Below, piece after piece: positions 8,192-17,771 of a DNA stretch of 64,000 bases. Below the pieces are notes generated by a model that worked only from the letters and a program-made list of their open reading frames with translations, made no database searches and was not told the DNA's origin. The translations under genes were made by a program, and so were the position numbers. How positions within the stretch are numbered: position 1 is the stretch's first letter; each line of letters starts with the position of its first letter. The stretch is taken from assembly GCA_965226785.1 (NCBI GenBank), contig CBDDEC010000002.1, positions 62,001-126,000 of the forward strand, in the 5' to 3' direction. The stretch comes from CBDDEC01 sp965226785 (GTDB taxonomy: Bacteria > Chloroflexota > Dehalococcoidia > UBA2979).

Positions 8192-9043
8192 ATGACACTC
8201 ACGTCCGAGAACTTGCGGCAGCCTGTCAAGGTCGCGACCTTCGAGAACGACGACCATGAGCTGGGCAATCATCTGCGGAAGCTGGCGCAACTCGGTGGAG
8301 TCGAACTCCTCCCCCCAACGAAGCAGCCCGACCAGCTCCACAGCTACCTTGTCGGCGGCCTGACGGCCGATGTTGTCGTTGCACCTGGCCCGCTACACGA
8401 CAGTCATGCTGATCCCCTCGTCGATGCTATGGGCGGGAGGCTCCTCGTTTCGCTCGCTGAGTCGGCCACCGATGTGCACGAGGACACCGTTGCTGAGCAG
8501 GGTGCCCTCGGCTATCTGATCCACCCGTATTCGCCCGGGGAACTGCTCTGGGCGCTCCGCGAAGTGGGACGAGGTAACCAGTACTTCGGGAACTCACTGC
8601 GCGTCGATGTTGCCGGTCGCCAGCGTCCGGCATGGCCAACGCGAGGCGTCTCGGCAGGCGCCCGCCTCGACCAACAGAAAGTGGGCGCCGCTGCGGCCGA
8701 TCTCGCACACGCCGCTGGCGAGTTGCAGCGCGAGTCGGAGGTCCTGCTCGACGCCACTGACATGGAGGAGCACCCGGATCTGCGCGTCGCGCACGCTCTC
8801 ATCGTGCTCGTCGCGCAGCCCGCGATCGCCGAGGCGGCGAGGAGCCTCGAGCGCCTCGGCCGCGACCCCAGCGACACCGAACTGGCCGCGACAAGCGGAG
8901 CCCTTGAGGAGCAGCACCGCCTACTCGAACGCATGGGCGATGCGATCGGCGACAACTGGCAGCAGGCCGTCACGCTCACCGCCGGTGCGGCCACGATCAT
9001 CCCGCCAGTCGTAACAGTGCTACGAGCAGCGTTGGGAGGTTGA
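8192..9043 (+). CDS. Protein of unknown function with a receiver-like N-terminal half
   Basis: 283 residues, soluble. The first 130 residues (VVVAPGPLHDSHADPLVDAM, LGYLIHPYSPGELLWALREV) have the spacing and closing helix of CheY-like receiver domains, with no convincing phospho-acceptor cluster. The second half is alpha-helical and acidic (HAAGELQRESEVLLDATDME, LEEQHRLLERMG) and ends in a hydrophobic segment (TLTAGAATIIPPVVTVL). The next gene starts 4 bases after the stop, so the two are probably co-transcribed. The receiver resemblance is only suggestive and no function is assigned. Confidence 0.6.
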   Translation: MTLTSENLRQPVKVATFENDDHELGNHLRKLAQLGGVELLPPTKQPDQLHSYLVGGLTADVVVAPGPLHDSHADPLVDAMGGRLLVSLAESATDVHEDTVAEQGALGYLIHPYSPGELLWALREVGRGNQYFGNSLRVDVAGRQRPAWPTRGVSAGARLDQQKVGAAAADLAHAAGELQRESEVLLDATDMEEHPDLRVAHALIVLVAQPAIAEAARSLERLGRDPSDTELAATSGALEEQHRLLERMGDAIGDNWQQAVTLTAGAATIIPPVVTVLRAALGG

Positions 9044-9047
9044 TCGC

Positions 9048-9578
9048 GTGGAAGCGTTAGTTACTGGCGCGTTCGTACTCGCCGCCGCCGTCCTCGGCTA
9101 CTTCGGCACCACGCTCACAGAGGACCGCCGGCACCAGCGCACCGTCGAACGCGAGCGTGAGTCACGAGAAGCAGAGCTCGCCGCCGAGCGCGAAACAGCC
9201 CGTAACGCCTTCCAGCGCGAGACCCTCCTCGAGTTGCAGGAGGTTGCGCAACGCCATCTTCGCTCGCTGGCCGTGATCCACCATGCAGACGCAGTTCAGT
9301 CGCGCGAAGCCGGCGAGTGGCAGCGTTTTCAAAGTTTTCGGATCAACGAGGATGAGAACCGGGAGGCGTTTGACACCAACACCCGCCTGGTCCTGTTGAA
9401 CTCTCGAGTACTCGACGACGAGCTTCGCGAACTCGTCCTGGAATTCAGGACGTCGACCGGCCCTCTGCTCTTCGTCGAGTCGGAACAGGAAGGCGACGAT
9501 TTGCTAGTCGCGCTTGGCGAGCGTCTTGCAGGGATCCATGACCGAACAGGCCAGCTCCTTCGCGAGGTCTACCGCTAG
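9048..9578 (+). CDS. Membrane-anchored coiled-coil protein, unknown function
   Basis: 176 residues from a GTG start at 9048. An N-terminal membrane helix (LVTGAFVLAAAVLGYFG) is followed by a charged coiled-coil (RERESREAELAAERETARNA) and a helical C-terminal domain. Proteins with this layout are common single-pass inner-membrane proteins with no known role. It is spaced 4 bases after the previous gene, suggesting a two-gene unit. Confidence 0.6.
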   Translation: MEALVTGAFVLAAAVLGYFGTTLTEDRRHQRTVERERESREAELAAERETARNAFQRETLLELQEVAQRHLRSLAVIHHADAVQSREAGEWQRFQSFRINEDENREAFDTNTRLVLLNSRVLDDELRELVLEFRTSTGPLLFVESEQEGDDLLVALGERLAGIHDRTGQLLREVYR

Positions 9579-9670
9579 CGTGGCGCCCACCAAAGCCACC
9601 CTCAAGGCGCACCGGCCGTTGGGCGGACGCAGGCGCCACGATCACGAGCATCGCCTCGAGGTTCGCCACG

Positions 9671-10741
9671 CTATTCGGGACCGACGTCGAAGCCTCCTAG
9701 CACCGGCTTGCTGTCGACTCGCTGGCTCGGCATCCGCTGCACCGGCTTGCGTCCCTCCGGAGAGTCGAGCGCCAATGACCGATGCGGCCGCATCGCGTTG
9801 TAGTGCTGGACGTACTCACCAAGCACCCGCCTCAGATGCCGTTCGTTGACGGCGATGACGTGATCGAGGCACTCGCGCCGGAGCGTCCCGATCACGCGCT
9901 CGGCGATGGCGTTGGCGTTCGGCGCGCGCAGCGGAGTGAGAATCGTCTCGATCCCGATCCGTCGAGCGCGTGCGATGAAGTCCCCGCCATAGCTACGGTC
10001 GCGGTCTCGGATCAGGAACCCTGGCTGCTGACCCCAGGCGGTCGCCTCGATCATCTGCTGCCAGATCCAGGGCGCGTTCGGATGCTCCGTGACGTTCCAG
10101 TGCCGGATGCGGCGCCGGTCGTGGTCGATCACGATGAGCACGTAGAGCGTGCGGAAGGCGAGCGTCTGGACCGTGAACAGATCGGCGGCCCAGATGCTGG
10201 ACGCGTGGTTGCGGAGAAACGTGCGCCACGACTGGCTCGGCGGTCGCCGCAGCGCTTGCCGGCGGTAGCGACTCACGGTGCGGGCGCTGACCTCGAAGCC
10301 AAGGGCACGCAGCTCGCCGACGATGCGGACGGCGCCCCACCGCGGATGCTCAGTGGCGATGCGGACGATCAGCTGTCGCAGCTCTGCGGGAATCCGGGGT
10401 CGTCCGGAGCGGCGACGACTCTTCCAGCGCCAGTAGGCGCGCCAAGCAGAACGATGCCACCGCACCACCGTGTCCGGCTCGACCATCACGAGCGTGCCTC
10501 GCCAGCCGGACCAACCGCGTGCCAGTAGTGACCAGCATCGGCGGTCGTGGCGACGGAGCCGCGGTCGACGACGGCCCCGGGTGTAGACGGCGAGCTGATG
10601 CCGCAGCGCTAAGTTCTCGAGGACGAGATCTCGGCGGGCGCGGACCGATGCGAAGAGTGCTGCGACAAGCAGACGGAGGTAGAGCACAGACGAGCCTCTC
10701 GTGGCTCGCCGATACTCTGCTATCTCAGGACAGAGCTGCAC
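9671..10741 (-). CDS. IS-A transposase, full frame but with altered C-terminus
   Basis: 356-residue integrase-core DDE transposase starting MQLCPEIAEYRR. The element's terminal repeat is present on this side (ends 10763) but lost on the other, where IS-A sequence stops near 9691. As a result the last residues read LGGFDVGPE instead of LGGLHHEYRWAA. All three catalytic residues are present (AADLFTVQT Asp, LIRDRDRS Asp, AIAERVIGTL Glu). It could be expressed but cannot transpose its own one-ended element normally. Confidence 0.85.
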   Translation of the reverse strand: MQLCPEIAEYRRATRGSSVLYLRLLVAALFASVRARRDLVLENLALRHQLAVYTRGRRRPRLRRHDRRCWSLLARGWSGWRGTLVMVEPDTVVRWHRSAWRAYWRWKSRRRSGRPRIPAELRQLIVRIATEHPRWGAVRIVGELRALGFEVSARTVSRYRRQALRRPPSQSWRTFLRNHASSIWAADLFTVQTLAFRTLYVLIVIDHDRRRIRHWNVTEHPNAPWIWQQMIEATAWGQQPGFLIRDRDRSYGGDFIARARRIGIETILTPLRAPNANAIAERVIGTLRRECLDHVIAVNERHLRRVLGEYVQHYNAMRPHRSLALDSPEGRKPVQRMPSQRVDSKPVLGGFDVGPE

Positions 10742-10763
10742 CTATCAGGTTTTGCCGTCCCAC

Positions 10764-10896
10764 GGGAGGGCGCGCGCGAGGCAGAGGCGCATGCGGAGGC
10801 GATCCTCGACGCGAGAATCACGTCCGGCGGGATGGAGCCGATCGTCGAGGCGGGTCCGTCGTGTCGTCGCGGTCGATTGCAGTGCGGGCAGGTCAT
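10764..10896 (-). pseudogene. N-terminal fragment of a zinc-ribbon-like small protein
   Basis: Minus strand from ATG 10896, behind a GAGGAG site six bases upstream, reads MTCPHCNRPRRHDGP and then a helical stretch cut by the IS-A end at 10763. Only one CxxC is present. The plus strand also has an open frame here, so the coding direction is uncertain. Confidence 0.3.
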
Positions 10897-11028
10897 CGCC
10901 ATCTCCTCGTCGCTCCGCGGACGAGGCTACGCGATGCTCCTCGAGCCCTGAATCTTGACGGCGCCGCATCGCTCACGCCGCCAGAGTTGTCCACCTCTCG
11001 GTCTTCGACCTCGGCGGCTCGCGCAGTG

Positions 11029-12495
11029 CTAGTCGCCAGCAGTCTCTGGCGTCCCCTCGGCTGAGGCTGCTCCGTCGCCTGAGGATTCCGCGGTTTCGCC
11101 GCCACCGTCCGGCTCGATCGGGTCGTCGCCCGAACCGTCTGTAGTGACGACTTGCTGGAGGTTCTTCAAGGTCCCAAGGATGTCGATTCCGGTGAGGCTC
11201 TCGATGACCTCGGGAAGTTGCGCCACGACCTTGGTCACGTCGCCGGTGAGCCGGCTCGCGCCCACGCCGTCTCCGCCGCCGCCGATCATAACGATGCGTT
11301 CGGTCTTCGCCAGGGGCGCCGAGACGGCTGCGGCTACTTCCGGCAGTGACTCCAGCAGCTTGTCGAGCACCGCCGCCTGGCCGTACTGCTTCCAGGCGTC
11401 GGCCTTGTTCTGCATCGCCTCGGCCTCGGCCAACCCCTGCGCCCGAATCGCGTCGGCCTCGGCCTCCCCGCGGGCGCGGATCGCCTGGGCATCGCCCTCG
11501 CCTTGCAGCCTGATCGTCTCCGAGTCGGCCTCGGCTCCCGCCACGGTCTGGGCCTTCTCGCCAGCGGCAACGGTCTCCAATCGGAACCGCTCGGCCTCGG
11601 CGGGCCGCCGTACCGAGCCGTCCAGCTCCCGTTCGCGGCGGGTGATCTCTTGCACCTCGATCTCGATCTGCTTGGTGCGCTCGACGACCTCCACCTGCAG
11701 TTCCTGCTCGCGGATCTCCTGGCGGGTCCTCGCCTCCTGGAGCTGATACGCGAGCTCGGCTTCGGCGCGACGCGCGTTTGTCTCCTGGTCGTACGCCGCC
11801 TTCTGGACGCTGAAATCGCGCTCGGATTCGGCGATCTGCGTGTCCGCTTCGAACCTGACCGCCTCCCGGGCACGGTTCGCCTGAGCCTGAGCGATGCCCG
11901 AGTCCCGCTCCGCCTCGGCCTTTCGGATGTTCGAGTCGCGCGTGGCCTCAGCCTCGCCGATCTCCGCGTCGCGCCTGACCTCAGCGGTCCGCGCGCGGCC
12001 CAGCGCCTCGAGGTATCCCTGCTCGTCCTGGATGTCCCGGAGCGTGAAGCTGACGATCTCGAGGCCCATGTTCGCCATGTCGGGGCCGGCCACCTCCCGC
12101 ACCCGCTGGGCGAAGGCCTCCCGGTCCTGGTAGATCTGCTCCACCGTCAAGGTGCCGAGCACGGCGCGCTGGTTCCCCTCGAGGGTCTGAAGCGCGATCT
12201 GTGCGATCTCATCGGCGCCCTTCCCGAGGAACTGCTGCGACGAGGTCCTGATCGCGTCCTCGCTGCGGGCAACCTTCACCTGCGCTACTCCGTCGACGGA
12301 GATGGCGACGCCTTCGCTTGTGTAGACGTTCGAAGTGACCACCTGCAGCGTCATCACCTCCAGCGACAGGCGCTGCGCCTTGTGGACGATCGGGAGCGCT
12401 ATCATCCTGCCCCCGACCTTCACCTTCGGCTGCGCGCCGCCTCCTGACCGAAGCAACGCTTCATTCGGGCCTGCCAACTTGATGATGAATGCCAT
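11029..12495 (-). CDS. Flotillin-family SPFH protein
   Basis: 488 residues. An N-terminal SPFH domain (about 1-190, with VEQIYQDREAFAQRV and MGLEIVSFTLRDIQD) is followed by a long Ala/Glu-rich coiled coil (about 190-400, repeated AEAEA/RAEAE patterns) and an acidic tail. Bacterial flotillins organise membrane microdomains and oligomerise through the coiled coil. Start codon ATG 12495 has an AGGAGGT site six bases upstream. The NfeD gene ends 29 bases upstream, the classic nfeD-flotillin pair. Unlike many flotillins it has no long N-terminal hydrophobic hairpin beyond MAFIIKLAG, so membrane attachment is probably through NfeD or the SPFH domain. Confidence 0.92.
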   Translation of the reverse strand: MAFIIKLAGPNEALLRSGGGAQPKVKVGGRMIALPIVHKAQRLSLEVMTLQVVTSNVYTSEGVAISVDGVAQVKVARSEDAIRTSSQQFLGKGADEIAQIALQTLEGNQRAVLGTLTVEQIYQDREAFAQRVREVAGPDMANMGLEIVSFTLRDIQDEQGYLEALGRARTAEVRRDAEIGEAEATRDSNIRKAEAERDSGIAQAQANRAREAVRFEADTQIAESERDFSVQKAAYDQETNARRAEAELAYQLQEARTRQEIREQELQVEVVERTKQIEIEVQEITRRERELDGSVRRPAEAERFRLETVAAGEKAQTVAGAEADSETIRLQGEGDAQAIRARGEAEADAIRAQGLAEAEAMQNKADAWKQYGQAAVLDKLLESLPEVAAAVSAPLAKTERIVMIGGGGDGVGASRLTGDVTKVVAQLPEVIESLTGIDILGTLKNLQQVVTTDGSGDDPIEPDGGGETAESSGDGAASAEGTPETAGD

Positions 12496-12524
12496 CGTCT
12501 ACCTCCTGACGGAACCCACGCTGC

Positions 12525-13967
12525 TTACGCCTCCGGTCGGCCGTCCTCGCGCGTGAGTCTGCTCCACAGCTTCCCCAGCGGGGAGAGCAGTATACTTCGT
12601 GGCTCTGCGGCGGGTCCTGACGCAATGCTGGATACCTTCAGGAGCCTGCCAGCGTACACGCCCACCACCCGCACCTCGTCTCCCTCGCGCACGTGTTCCC
12701 CGGGGTCGGTGGTGGCAGTCCACTCCTCTTCCCGGACACGGACGCTCCCCGAGGGCTCGAGCGCGGAGAGTGCGACACCGCGCTGACCCACCAGCGCAGC
12801 CTCGGTGGCGGAGACGTACCCGGTGGGAGCACCGCCCTCTCTCGCCAGGAAGAAGAGCGACAGCACCGCCACGGCCGCTGCCATCGCCATCGCTCCGATC
12901 AGCCACCGATTCACTCCCACCGTCGGCTCAGGGATCTCGGACGAGTCGAAGAAGCCGCCGAACAACAGGAATGCCCCAACGAGGAGCGTCACGAGGCCGC
13001 TGATCCCAAATACGCCAATGCCCGGAGCCTGCATCTCGAAGAAGAAGAGCACCATCGAGAAGAGGATGAGGGCTACACCCACCCAGTTCACCGGCAGCTG
13101 TCCGAACGCTGCGAACGCGAGCAGCAGCGCAAGCACGCCCACCACGCCCGGCCCGAAGAATCCCGGCGTGAAGAACTCGGCGAGTAGCGCCAGGCTGCCA
13201 ATCGAGAGCAACAAGAACGCGATGTTCGGATCCGCAATGACCGTCAGGAAGCTCTCCAGCAGCGTCTTCTCTATCTCGCGCACCTCGACGTTCTTCGTGT
13301 CAAGAACGACGCTGCCCGCAGCCGTTTCCGCGCTGCGGCCGTCGAGCTGAGCCAGGAGATCCGCCGTATCGTTGGCGACGAGGTCAACGATCCCGAGGTC
13401 GATCGCCTCGCTCGCTGAGTAGGCCCGAGCCTGTGTGACCGTTGCCTCGAGCGCCTCGGCGTTCCGACCGCGCCGCTCCGCGATCCCTCGGATGAAGGCT
13501 TGCGTGTCCTCGTTGATCTTTCGCGCCAGCGTCTCGGGCAAGTCCTCGCCCGAGGAGCTGACCGGCGACGCCGCGCCGATGTTCGTGGCCGGTGCCATCG
13601 CCGCGAAGTTGGCCGCCGCGGTGATGAAGGTGCCCGCCGCCGACGCCTGCGCCCCCGCGGGCGAGACGTAGACGGCTACCGGCATGCGGGCGCCGAGGAT
13701 GTCCTGCACCATGTCGCGCGTGGAGTCCAGGCGCCCCCCGGGTGTGTCGAGCTCCAAGACGATGAGCACCGCTCCGTCGTCCGTTGCTTTGCCAATCGCC
13801 CTGGACAGAAAGCGGGCGCTGATCGGGTCGATCGCCCCGTCGATTCTGAGGACGGCCACATGGGGACCATCCGCGCTGGCCGGCGACAGCCCCCACGCGA
13901 GGACCAGCCAGCCCAGGCCAAGTGCGAGCAGTGCGATACTGACTCCGCGGCGGACTCGCTCTGCCAC
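12525..13967 (-). CDS. NfeD/ClpP-class membrane serine protease
   Basis: 480 residues. A signal helix (SIALLALGLGWLVLAWGLSP) precedes a ClpP-like protease domain (about 30-220) with the nucleophile Ser in AGAQASAAGTF and the general-base Lys in ARKINEDTQAF. Four to five membrane helices follow (LLLSIGSLALLAEFFTPGFF onward), then a C-terminal NfeD OB-fold (about 400-465, GQRGVALSALEPSGSVRV). Family members (PH1510/YqeZ type) cleave hydrophobic C-termini and work with the SPFH partner encoded next. The GTG at 13967 is chosen because GGAGGGG lies 7 bases upstream and the signal peptide starts there. Confidence 0.92.
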   Translation of the reverse strand: MAERVRRGVSIALLALGLGWLVLAWGLSPASADGPHVAVLRIDGAIDPISARFLSRAIGKATDDGAVLIVLELDTPGGRLDSTRDMVQDILGARMPVAVYVSPAGAQASAAGTFITAAANFAAMAPATNIGAASPVSSSGEDLPETLARKINEDTQAFIRGIAERRGRNAEALEATVTQARAYSASEAIDLGIVDLVANDTADLLAQLDGRSAETAAGSVVLDTKNVEVREIEKTLLESFLTVIADPNIAFLLLSIGSLALLAEFFTPGFFGPGVVGVLALLLAFAAFGQLPVNWVGVALILFSMVLFFFEMQAPGIGVFGISGLVTLLVGAFLLFGGFFDSSEIPEPTVGVNRWLIGAMAMAAAVAVLSLFFLAREGGAPTGYVSATEAALVGQRGVALSALEPSGSVRVREEEWTATTDPGEHVREGDEVRVVGVYAGRLLKVSSIASGPAAEPRSILLSPLGKLWSRLTREDGRPEA

Positions 13968-14022
13968 GGCGCCCCTCCGGCGAAACGCGCCGGCGGGAGT
14001 ATCTCGACGGCGCCGACAACTG

Positions 14023-14848
14023 TCAACGAGTGCACAGCTCGCTTGGATACCGGCCGCCGGCGCCGCAGGCAACACCAGAACCGGGATCCAAGTAGATCAC
14101 TTCTGCCGGGCTGGCCGCGATCGCCTCGCACGCGTCGCGCTGGGTGGCGTGCCCGCGGCCGCCGATCACGCCCCCGTTGATCGCGGTCGCGAGGGTGCGC
14201 AGGCTCGCCGGTTGGATCCAGCGATCGCGGCGCAGGTAGTGACCGAGCCGGCGTGGGGAGATCGTGTCGTACGCCCCCGCCGCCGCGCGCGCCGCGTCCG
14301 TGGCGTTGGGCAGCGACATCGGGAAGAGGCGGCAGACCAGCTTGATCGCCAGCAGCTCCAGGAGGGCGCGCGTAGGCGCCTGACGCGCCGCGGCGGCCGT
14401 GAGGAGGCTGTCGATCCGTCGCGCCTGCGCGGCGGTGAACACCGACACGGCCGCGGCCCCGTTCGCGCGGAGATCATCCGGGCGCAGCGTCGGCAGCCAG
14501 TCCGCCTCCCGCAGTCGAACGGAGGAGTTGGCGATGAGGGCAGCCGCGACGATCGCGCCCCGGCGCGCGCGGTCGCTGGCGTAGAACCTCGAACCCCTGC
14601 GCCTTGGCGGCCAGCGCCACCGCCCCGCCCCCGCACATCGGGTCGCAGAAGGAGGTCCCAGGCCACTCCGCCGCAGGAAGCTCTGCCCCGAGGTCGGCCA
14701 GGATCAGGGGCACCAGCCGGCGCTTGCCGCCGAGGTAGGGTGGGAGGGCGTCGAAGAGACGGGACGTTCGCATGGGCCGAGCATCGACCGTGCGCACCGT
14801 GCGCCGCTCCAGGTAGTTGGCTTCATCAGCCTCGGGTCTAGCGCTCAT
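14023..14848 (-). pseudogene. Adenine-specific DNA methyltransferase, frameshifted and truncated
   Basis: Starts MSARPEADEANYLERR at 14848 behind GGAGGCAGG. It contains YLGGKRRLVP and the SAM-binding loop FCDPMCGGGAVALAAKAQGF of class D12-like adenine methyltransferases. An extra base near 14585 shifts frame. Reading then continues YASDRARRGAIVAAALIANS and on to AEVIYLDPGSG, where the catalytic DPPY should be. After DP the sequence departs from the family and stops at 14023. Probably a dead restriction-modification or phage-type gene. Confidence 0.65.
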
Positions 14849-14922
14849 CCTGCCTCCTCTGCTTCCTCGGCTTCGAGCTCGGCCAGCGTGCGGGCGTGCT
14901 GCTCGGCAGGCCGGACGGGCAG
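14845..14922 (-). pseudogene. C-terminal tail of the gene upstream of the methyltransferase
   Basis: 25 codons ending AELEAEEAEEAG with a TGA that overlaps the methyltransferase ATG (ATGA). The gene was translationally coupled to it and its 5' part was removed at the IS6 end at 14924. Confidence 0.5.
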
Positions 14923-14923
14923 T

Positions 14924-15861
14924 GTCAGATCTCAGGGCGCGTCGACCCTTAGGCGCCACAAGGCGACGTCGCTGGTGGTCTATGCTGTAGCCAGTTCGCT
15001 GATCAGCGAGTGCCAGCGTGTGAGGAAGAGCCGTCGCTGCTCTGTCAACGCGACATGGGCGCCACCGCGGCGGCGGACGCGGAAGTACTGTCGCAGCTCA
15101 TCGAACGCGCTACAGAAGCGCGACGCGGACTCGAAGCTCCCGAAGCCCTGCATCGGGTAGTAGCGCTGCTTCACCGCTCGGTGACTCTGCTCGGTGTAGT
15201 TGTTGAGGTACTGCGTCGTGCGATGCCAAGCCTTGCGGCCGATGATCCAGCGGATCGCCCGTCGGTAAGCGGGGTGCAGGTCGGTCGTGATCCGTGCGGG
15301 CTTGCGTTCGGTGATCTCGACCAGTCTCCGCAAGAACCTCCGCGCGGCATGCTTGTCTCGACGCTCGCTCAGCATCGAATCGATCAGTTCTCCGTCGCCG
15401 TCGATCGCTCGGTAGAGGTAGCACCAGCGCCCAGCGACCTTCACGTACGTCTCGTCGAGGTACCAGGACTCGCCGGCTCGGGCTCGTCGCTTGGCGCGGA
15501 GCTGGCCGGCGAGCAGTGGGGCGAATCGAAACTCCCACTCCCGGATGGTCTCGTGCGTGACCTCAACACCGCGCTGGAGGAGCATCTCTGCCACGTCGCG
15601 GAAACTCAGCTTGTAGCGCAGACGCCACAGCACCGCGAGGAGCACCACGTCGGTCGGGACCTGAAGATGGTTGAACGGCGTGCCGGTTCGCTCGTTGAAG
15701 CGACGCTTGCACGAGCGGCAGTTGAACCGCCGGTAGCCGAGCGTCGTGCGCCCCTGGCGTCTGGTCGTGGCGGCGGATACACAGTGCGGACAGTTCACCG
15801 ATGTCTCCTCGTCCATGCTCAGACGAGGCTAAACCTCACAGTTCGAGCCCTCAGATCTGAC
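14924..15861 (-). mobile_element. IS6-family element, complete (copy c)
   Basis: Inverted ends GTCAGATCTCAGGGC and GCCCTCAGATCTGAC bound one transposase gene. The two flanks belong to different genes (methyltransferase operon, biotin carboxylase), so this is a rearrangement joint rather than a simple insertion. IS6 elements characteristically create such joints by replicative cointegration. Confidence 0.85.
14980..15816 (-). CDS. IS6-family DDE transposase (copy c)
   Basis: 278 residues. An N-terminal zinc ribbon (VNCPHCVS...NCRSCKRRF, two CxxC) is followed by the IS6 catalytic core: Asp in SWYLDETYVKVAGRWCYLYR, Asp in ITTDLHPAYRRAIRW and Glu in YTEQSHRAVKQRYYP. The length is slightly above the usual 230-240 because of the zinc ribbon. 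The frame is intact and presumably functional. Nearly identical to 49401-50237. Confidence 0.93.
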   Translation of the reverse strand: MDEETSVNCPHCVSAATTRRQGRTTLGYRRFNCRSCKRRFNERTGTPFNHLQVPTDVVLLAVLWRLRYKLSFRDVAEMLLQRGVEVTHETIREWEFRFAPLLAGQLRAKRRARAGESWYLDETYVKVAGRWCYLYRAIDGDGELIDSMLSERRDKHAARRFLRRLVEITERKPARITTDLHPAYRRAIRWIIGRKAWHRTTQYLNNYTEQSHRAVKQRYYPMQGFGSFESASRFCSAFDELRQYFRVRRRGGAHVALTEQRRLFLTRWHSLISELATA

Positions 15862-16488
15862 GCAGCCAGCGCGGAGCATCAGCTCCTCGATGTAGACCTC
15901 GCCGCTGCCGAACGCAGCCTGCGCCTCCGACTGGCAGCGCTCGTACGCCGCCTCGAGGTCGGCCGGATCGTCGACGATGCGCATGCCACGGCCACCGCCG
16001 CCCGAGACCGCCTTGATCAGCATCGGGCGACCGGCGGGGAGCGCTTCGAGGAACGTCCGCGCCTCTTCGAGCGTCACGGCGTGCGATACCCCGGGGACGA
16101 CCGGCACCCCGACACGCTCGGCCAGAGCGCGGGCCTCGGTCTTGTCGCCGAAGAGCGACAGCGTCTCCGGCGTCGGCCCGACGAAGGTCAGCCCACCCTC
16201 CTCGACTGCGCGAGCGAAATCGGCGCTCTCGCTGAGGAAGCCGTAACCGGGGTGCACCGCGTCGCAGCCCGCCTCGACGGCCACGCCGACGACCTGCGCC
16301 GCATCGAGGTAGGCAGCCGCGCCCGCACCTTCGATGCGAATCGCCTCGTCGGCCTTGCGCGTGTGGAGCGACGCGGCGTCGTCGTCTGGGTAGATGGCCA
16401 CGGTCTGGATGCCGAGTTCGGCGGCGGCACGCATCACGCGAATCGCGATCTCGCCCCGGTTCGCGATCAGCAGTCGCTCGATAGCCAT
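15862..16488 (-). pseudogene. accC: Biotin carboxylase, N-terminal 209 residues, cut by IS6
   Basis: Starts MAIERLLIANRGEIAIRVMR, the universal N-terminus of acetyl/propionyl-CoA carboxylase biotin carboxylase subunits. HPGYGFLSES, GDKTEARALAERVGVPVVPG and the ATP-grasp glycine loop KAVSGGGGRGMRIVDD follow. At EELMLRAG the frame runs into the IS6 end, losing the C-terminal half of the ATP-grasp domain. The truncated product cannot be active. The rest of the gene is not in this window. Confidence 0.9.
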
Positions 16489-16568
16489 ACGCCCGTCCCT
16501 CGGCTCGTCAGCGCTGTCGGAGCGATGCTACACGCGCCCGGCGTCACGTCCGAGGGTTCACGAGACGG

Positions 16569-17771
16569 CTACTGGTAGATGACGTAGGCGGGCGGGACGT
16601 CGAGGGCGAGCACTTCCTCGGGCGTCATGACGCGCGGCAGGTCGCGCTGCAGGAAGAGCTTGAACGTCGGCGACTCCGAGTAGTCCGCCACGGCGTAACG
16701 CCAGTAGCCATCGACCTTGATGAAGTTCTTGCCGACGCCGTCCATGTCCACGCTCAAGACCACCTCGGGCACGTCGCTGAACGCCTGAGGGTTGGTGAGC
16801 ATGCTGGTGCGGAACTGGTGGACGACGAACAGCTTCGGCGGGATGTCGTGCTGCCGCACCAAGCCGGCGAGGTACCGCTGCACCGCATTCACCTGGGCGG
16901 CCGTCACGACGCCGACGACGTCGCCGGGGGCCGCGCCCTTGCTGCGCGTCGCGAACTCCGGATCGATCGCGATGTGCACGAACGGCTCATCGAGGAACTG
17001 CTCGTAGCGCCTCACGCTGTCGACGGGCTCGGTCCAGCCGATCTGCAGATCGAGGAAGAGCAACAGTCCGTGCCGCCGCGCCAGCTCCACGTACTCGGCG
17101 ACGCGCTCGAGCGGCATCCGTCCGAGGTAGCTGCCATCGGACCGCGGCGTCGGCTGGGCGACATCGACGATCAGGTGCAGCGCCGGGATCACGCCCTGCG
17201 CACCGTTCAGGTCGTCGTAGCGCTGGGCGAGCTGTTGCACAGCGCCGATGGTGCGGTCCGGGGAGTGGCAGCCCAGCTCGCCCATCGTGCAAATGCCCGG
17301 GAAGCCGTAGAGCGACACGATCATCGAGTCGTCGAGGTAGGAGCCCGCGGGCAGGGGCAACGTCTGGACGCGCGGCGCGGCGCCCGGCAGTGCGGCTCGC
17401 GCACTGGTGTACGAAGCGGTCGCAGGCGTGCTCGCGGGTGGCGGTGCGACCTCGGCGGGGGTCGGTGCGGGGGTCGGGGTCGCGGCGGGCGTTGGCTCGG
17501 GCGTCGCCGGCTCTGGCTCTCGAGTCGGATCGGGGGTCGGAGTCACCGGCGGCGTCGCCTCGGGCGTGGGCTCCACCGTCGAGGTGGGCGCTGGCGTGGC
17601 GGCGGGCGTTGCTGGCGTCGCCACCAGCGGCGCGGCCGTAGCGGAAGGCGAGGCGATCGCTGCGATCGACGTGGGCTTGGGCGCTGGCTGGCGCTCGAGC
17701 AGTGGACGCCCCGTGCTGCACGCCGTCAGCAGCAAGAGTCCGGCGCCGGCAAGAACAAACGCGAACCGCAT
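16569..17771 (-). CDS. Lipoprotein with Thr/Pro linker and unknown C-terminal enzyme-like domain
   Basis: About 400 residues from MRFAFVLAGAGLLLLTACSTG, a lipobox signal with Cys acylation. Residues about 25-125 are a low-complexity Thr/Pro/Ala linker (TPEPTPAATP type). The C-terminal domain (about 270 residues, MIVSLYGFPGICTMGELGC, LHLIVDVAQPTPRSDGSYLG, FLDLQIGWTEPVDSVRRYEQ, VHIAIDPEF) has the strand-end carboxylates of a TIM-barrel hydrolase, but I cannot name the family. It is surface-exposed on the outer face of the membrane. The start at 17771 is preferred over one eight codons upstream because it begins the signal peptide. Confidence 0.75.
   Translation of the reverse strand: MRFAFVLAGAGLLLLTACSTGRPLLERQPAPKPTSIAAIASPSATAAPLVATPATPAATPAPTSTVEPTPEATPPVTPTPDPTREPEPATPEPTPAATPTPAPTPAEVAPPPASTPATASYTSARAALPGAAPRVQTLPLPAGSYLDDSMIVSLYGFPGICTMGELGCHSPDRTIGAVQQLAQRYDDLNGAQGVIPALHLIVDVAQPTPRSDGSYLGRMPLERVAEYVELARRHGLLLFLDLQIGWTEPVDSVRRYEQFLDEPFVHIAIDPEFATRSKGAAPGDVVGVVTAAQVNAVQRYLAGLVRQHDIPPKLFVVHQFRTSMLTNPQAFSDVPEVVLSVDMDGVGKNFIKVDGYWRYAVADYSESPTFKLFLQRDLPRVMTPEEVLALDVPPAYVIYQ

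Noticed and set aside
11503..12447. Plus-strand frame opposite flotillin
   Set aside because: Antisense of the repetitive coiled-coil coding region.
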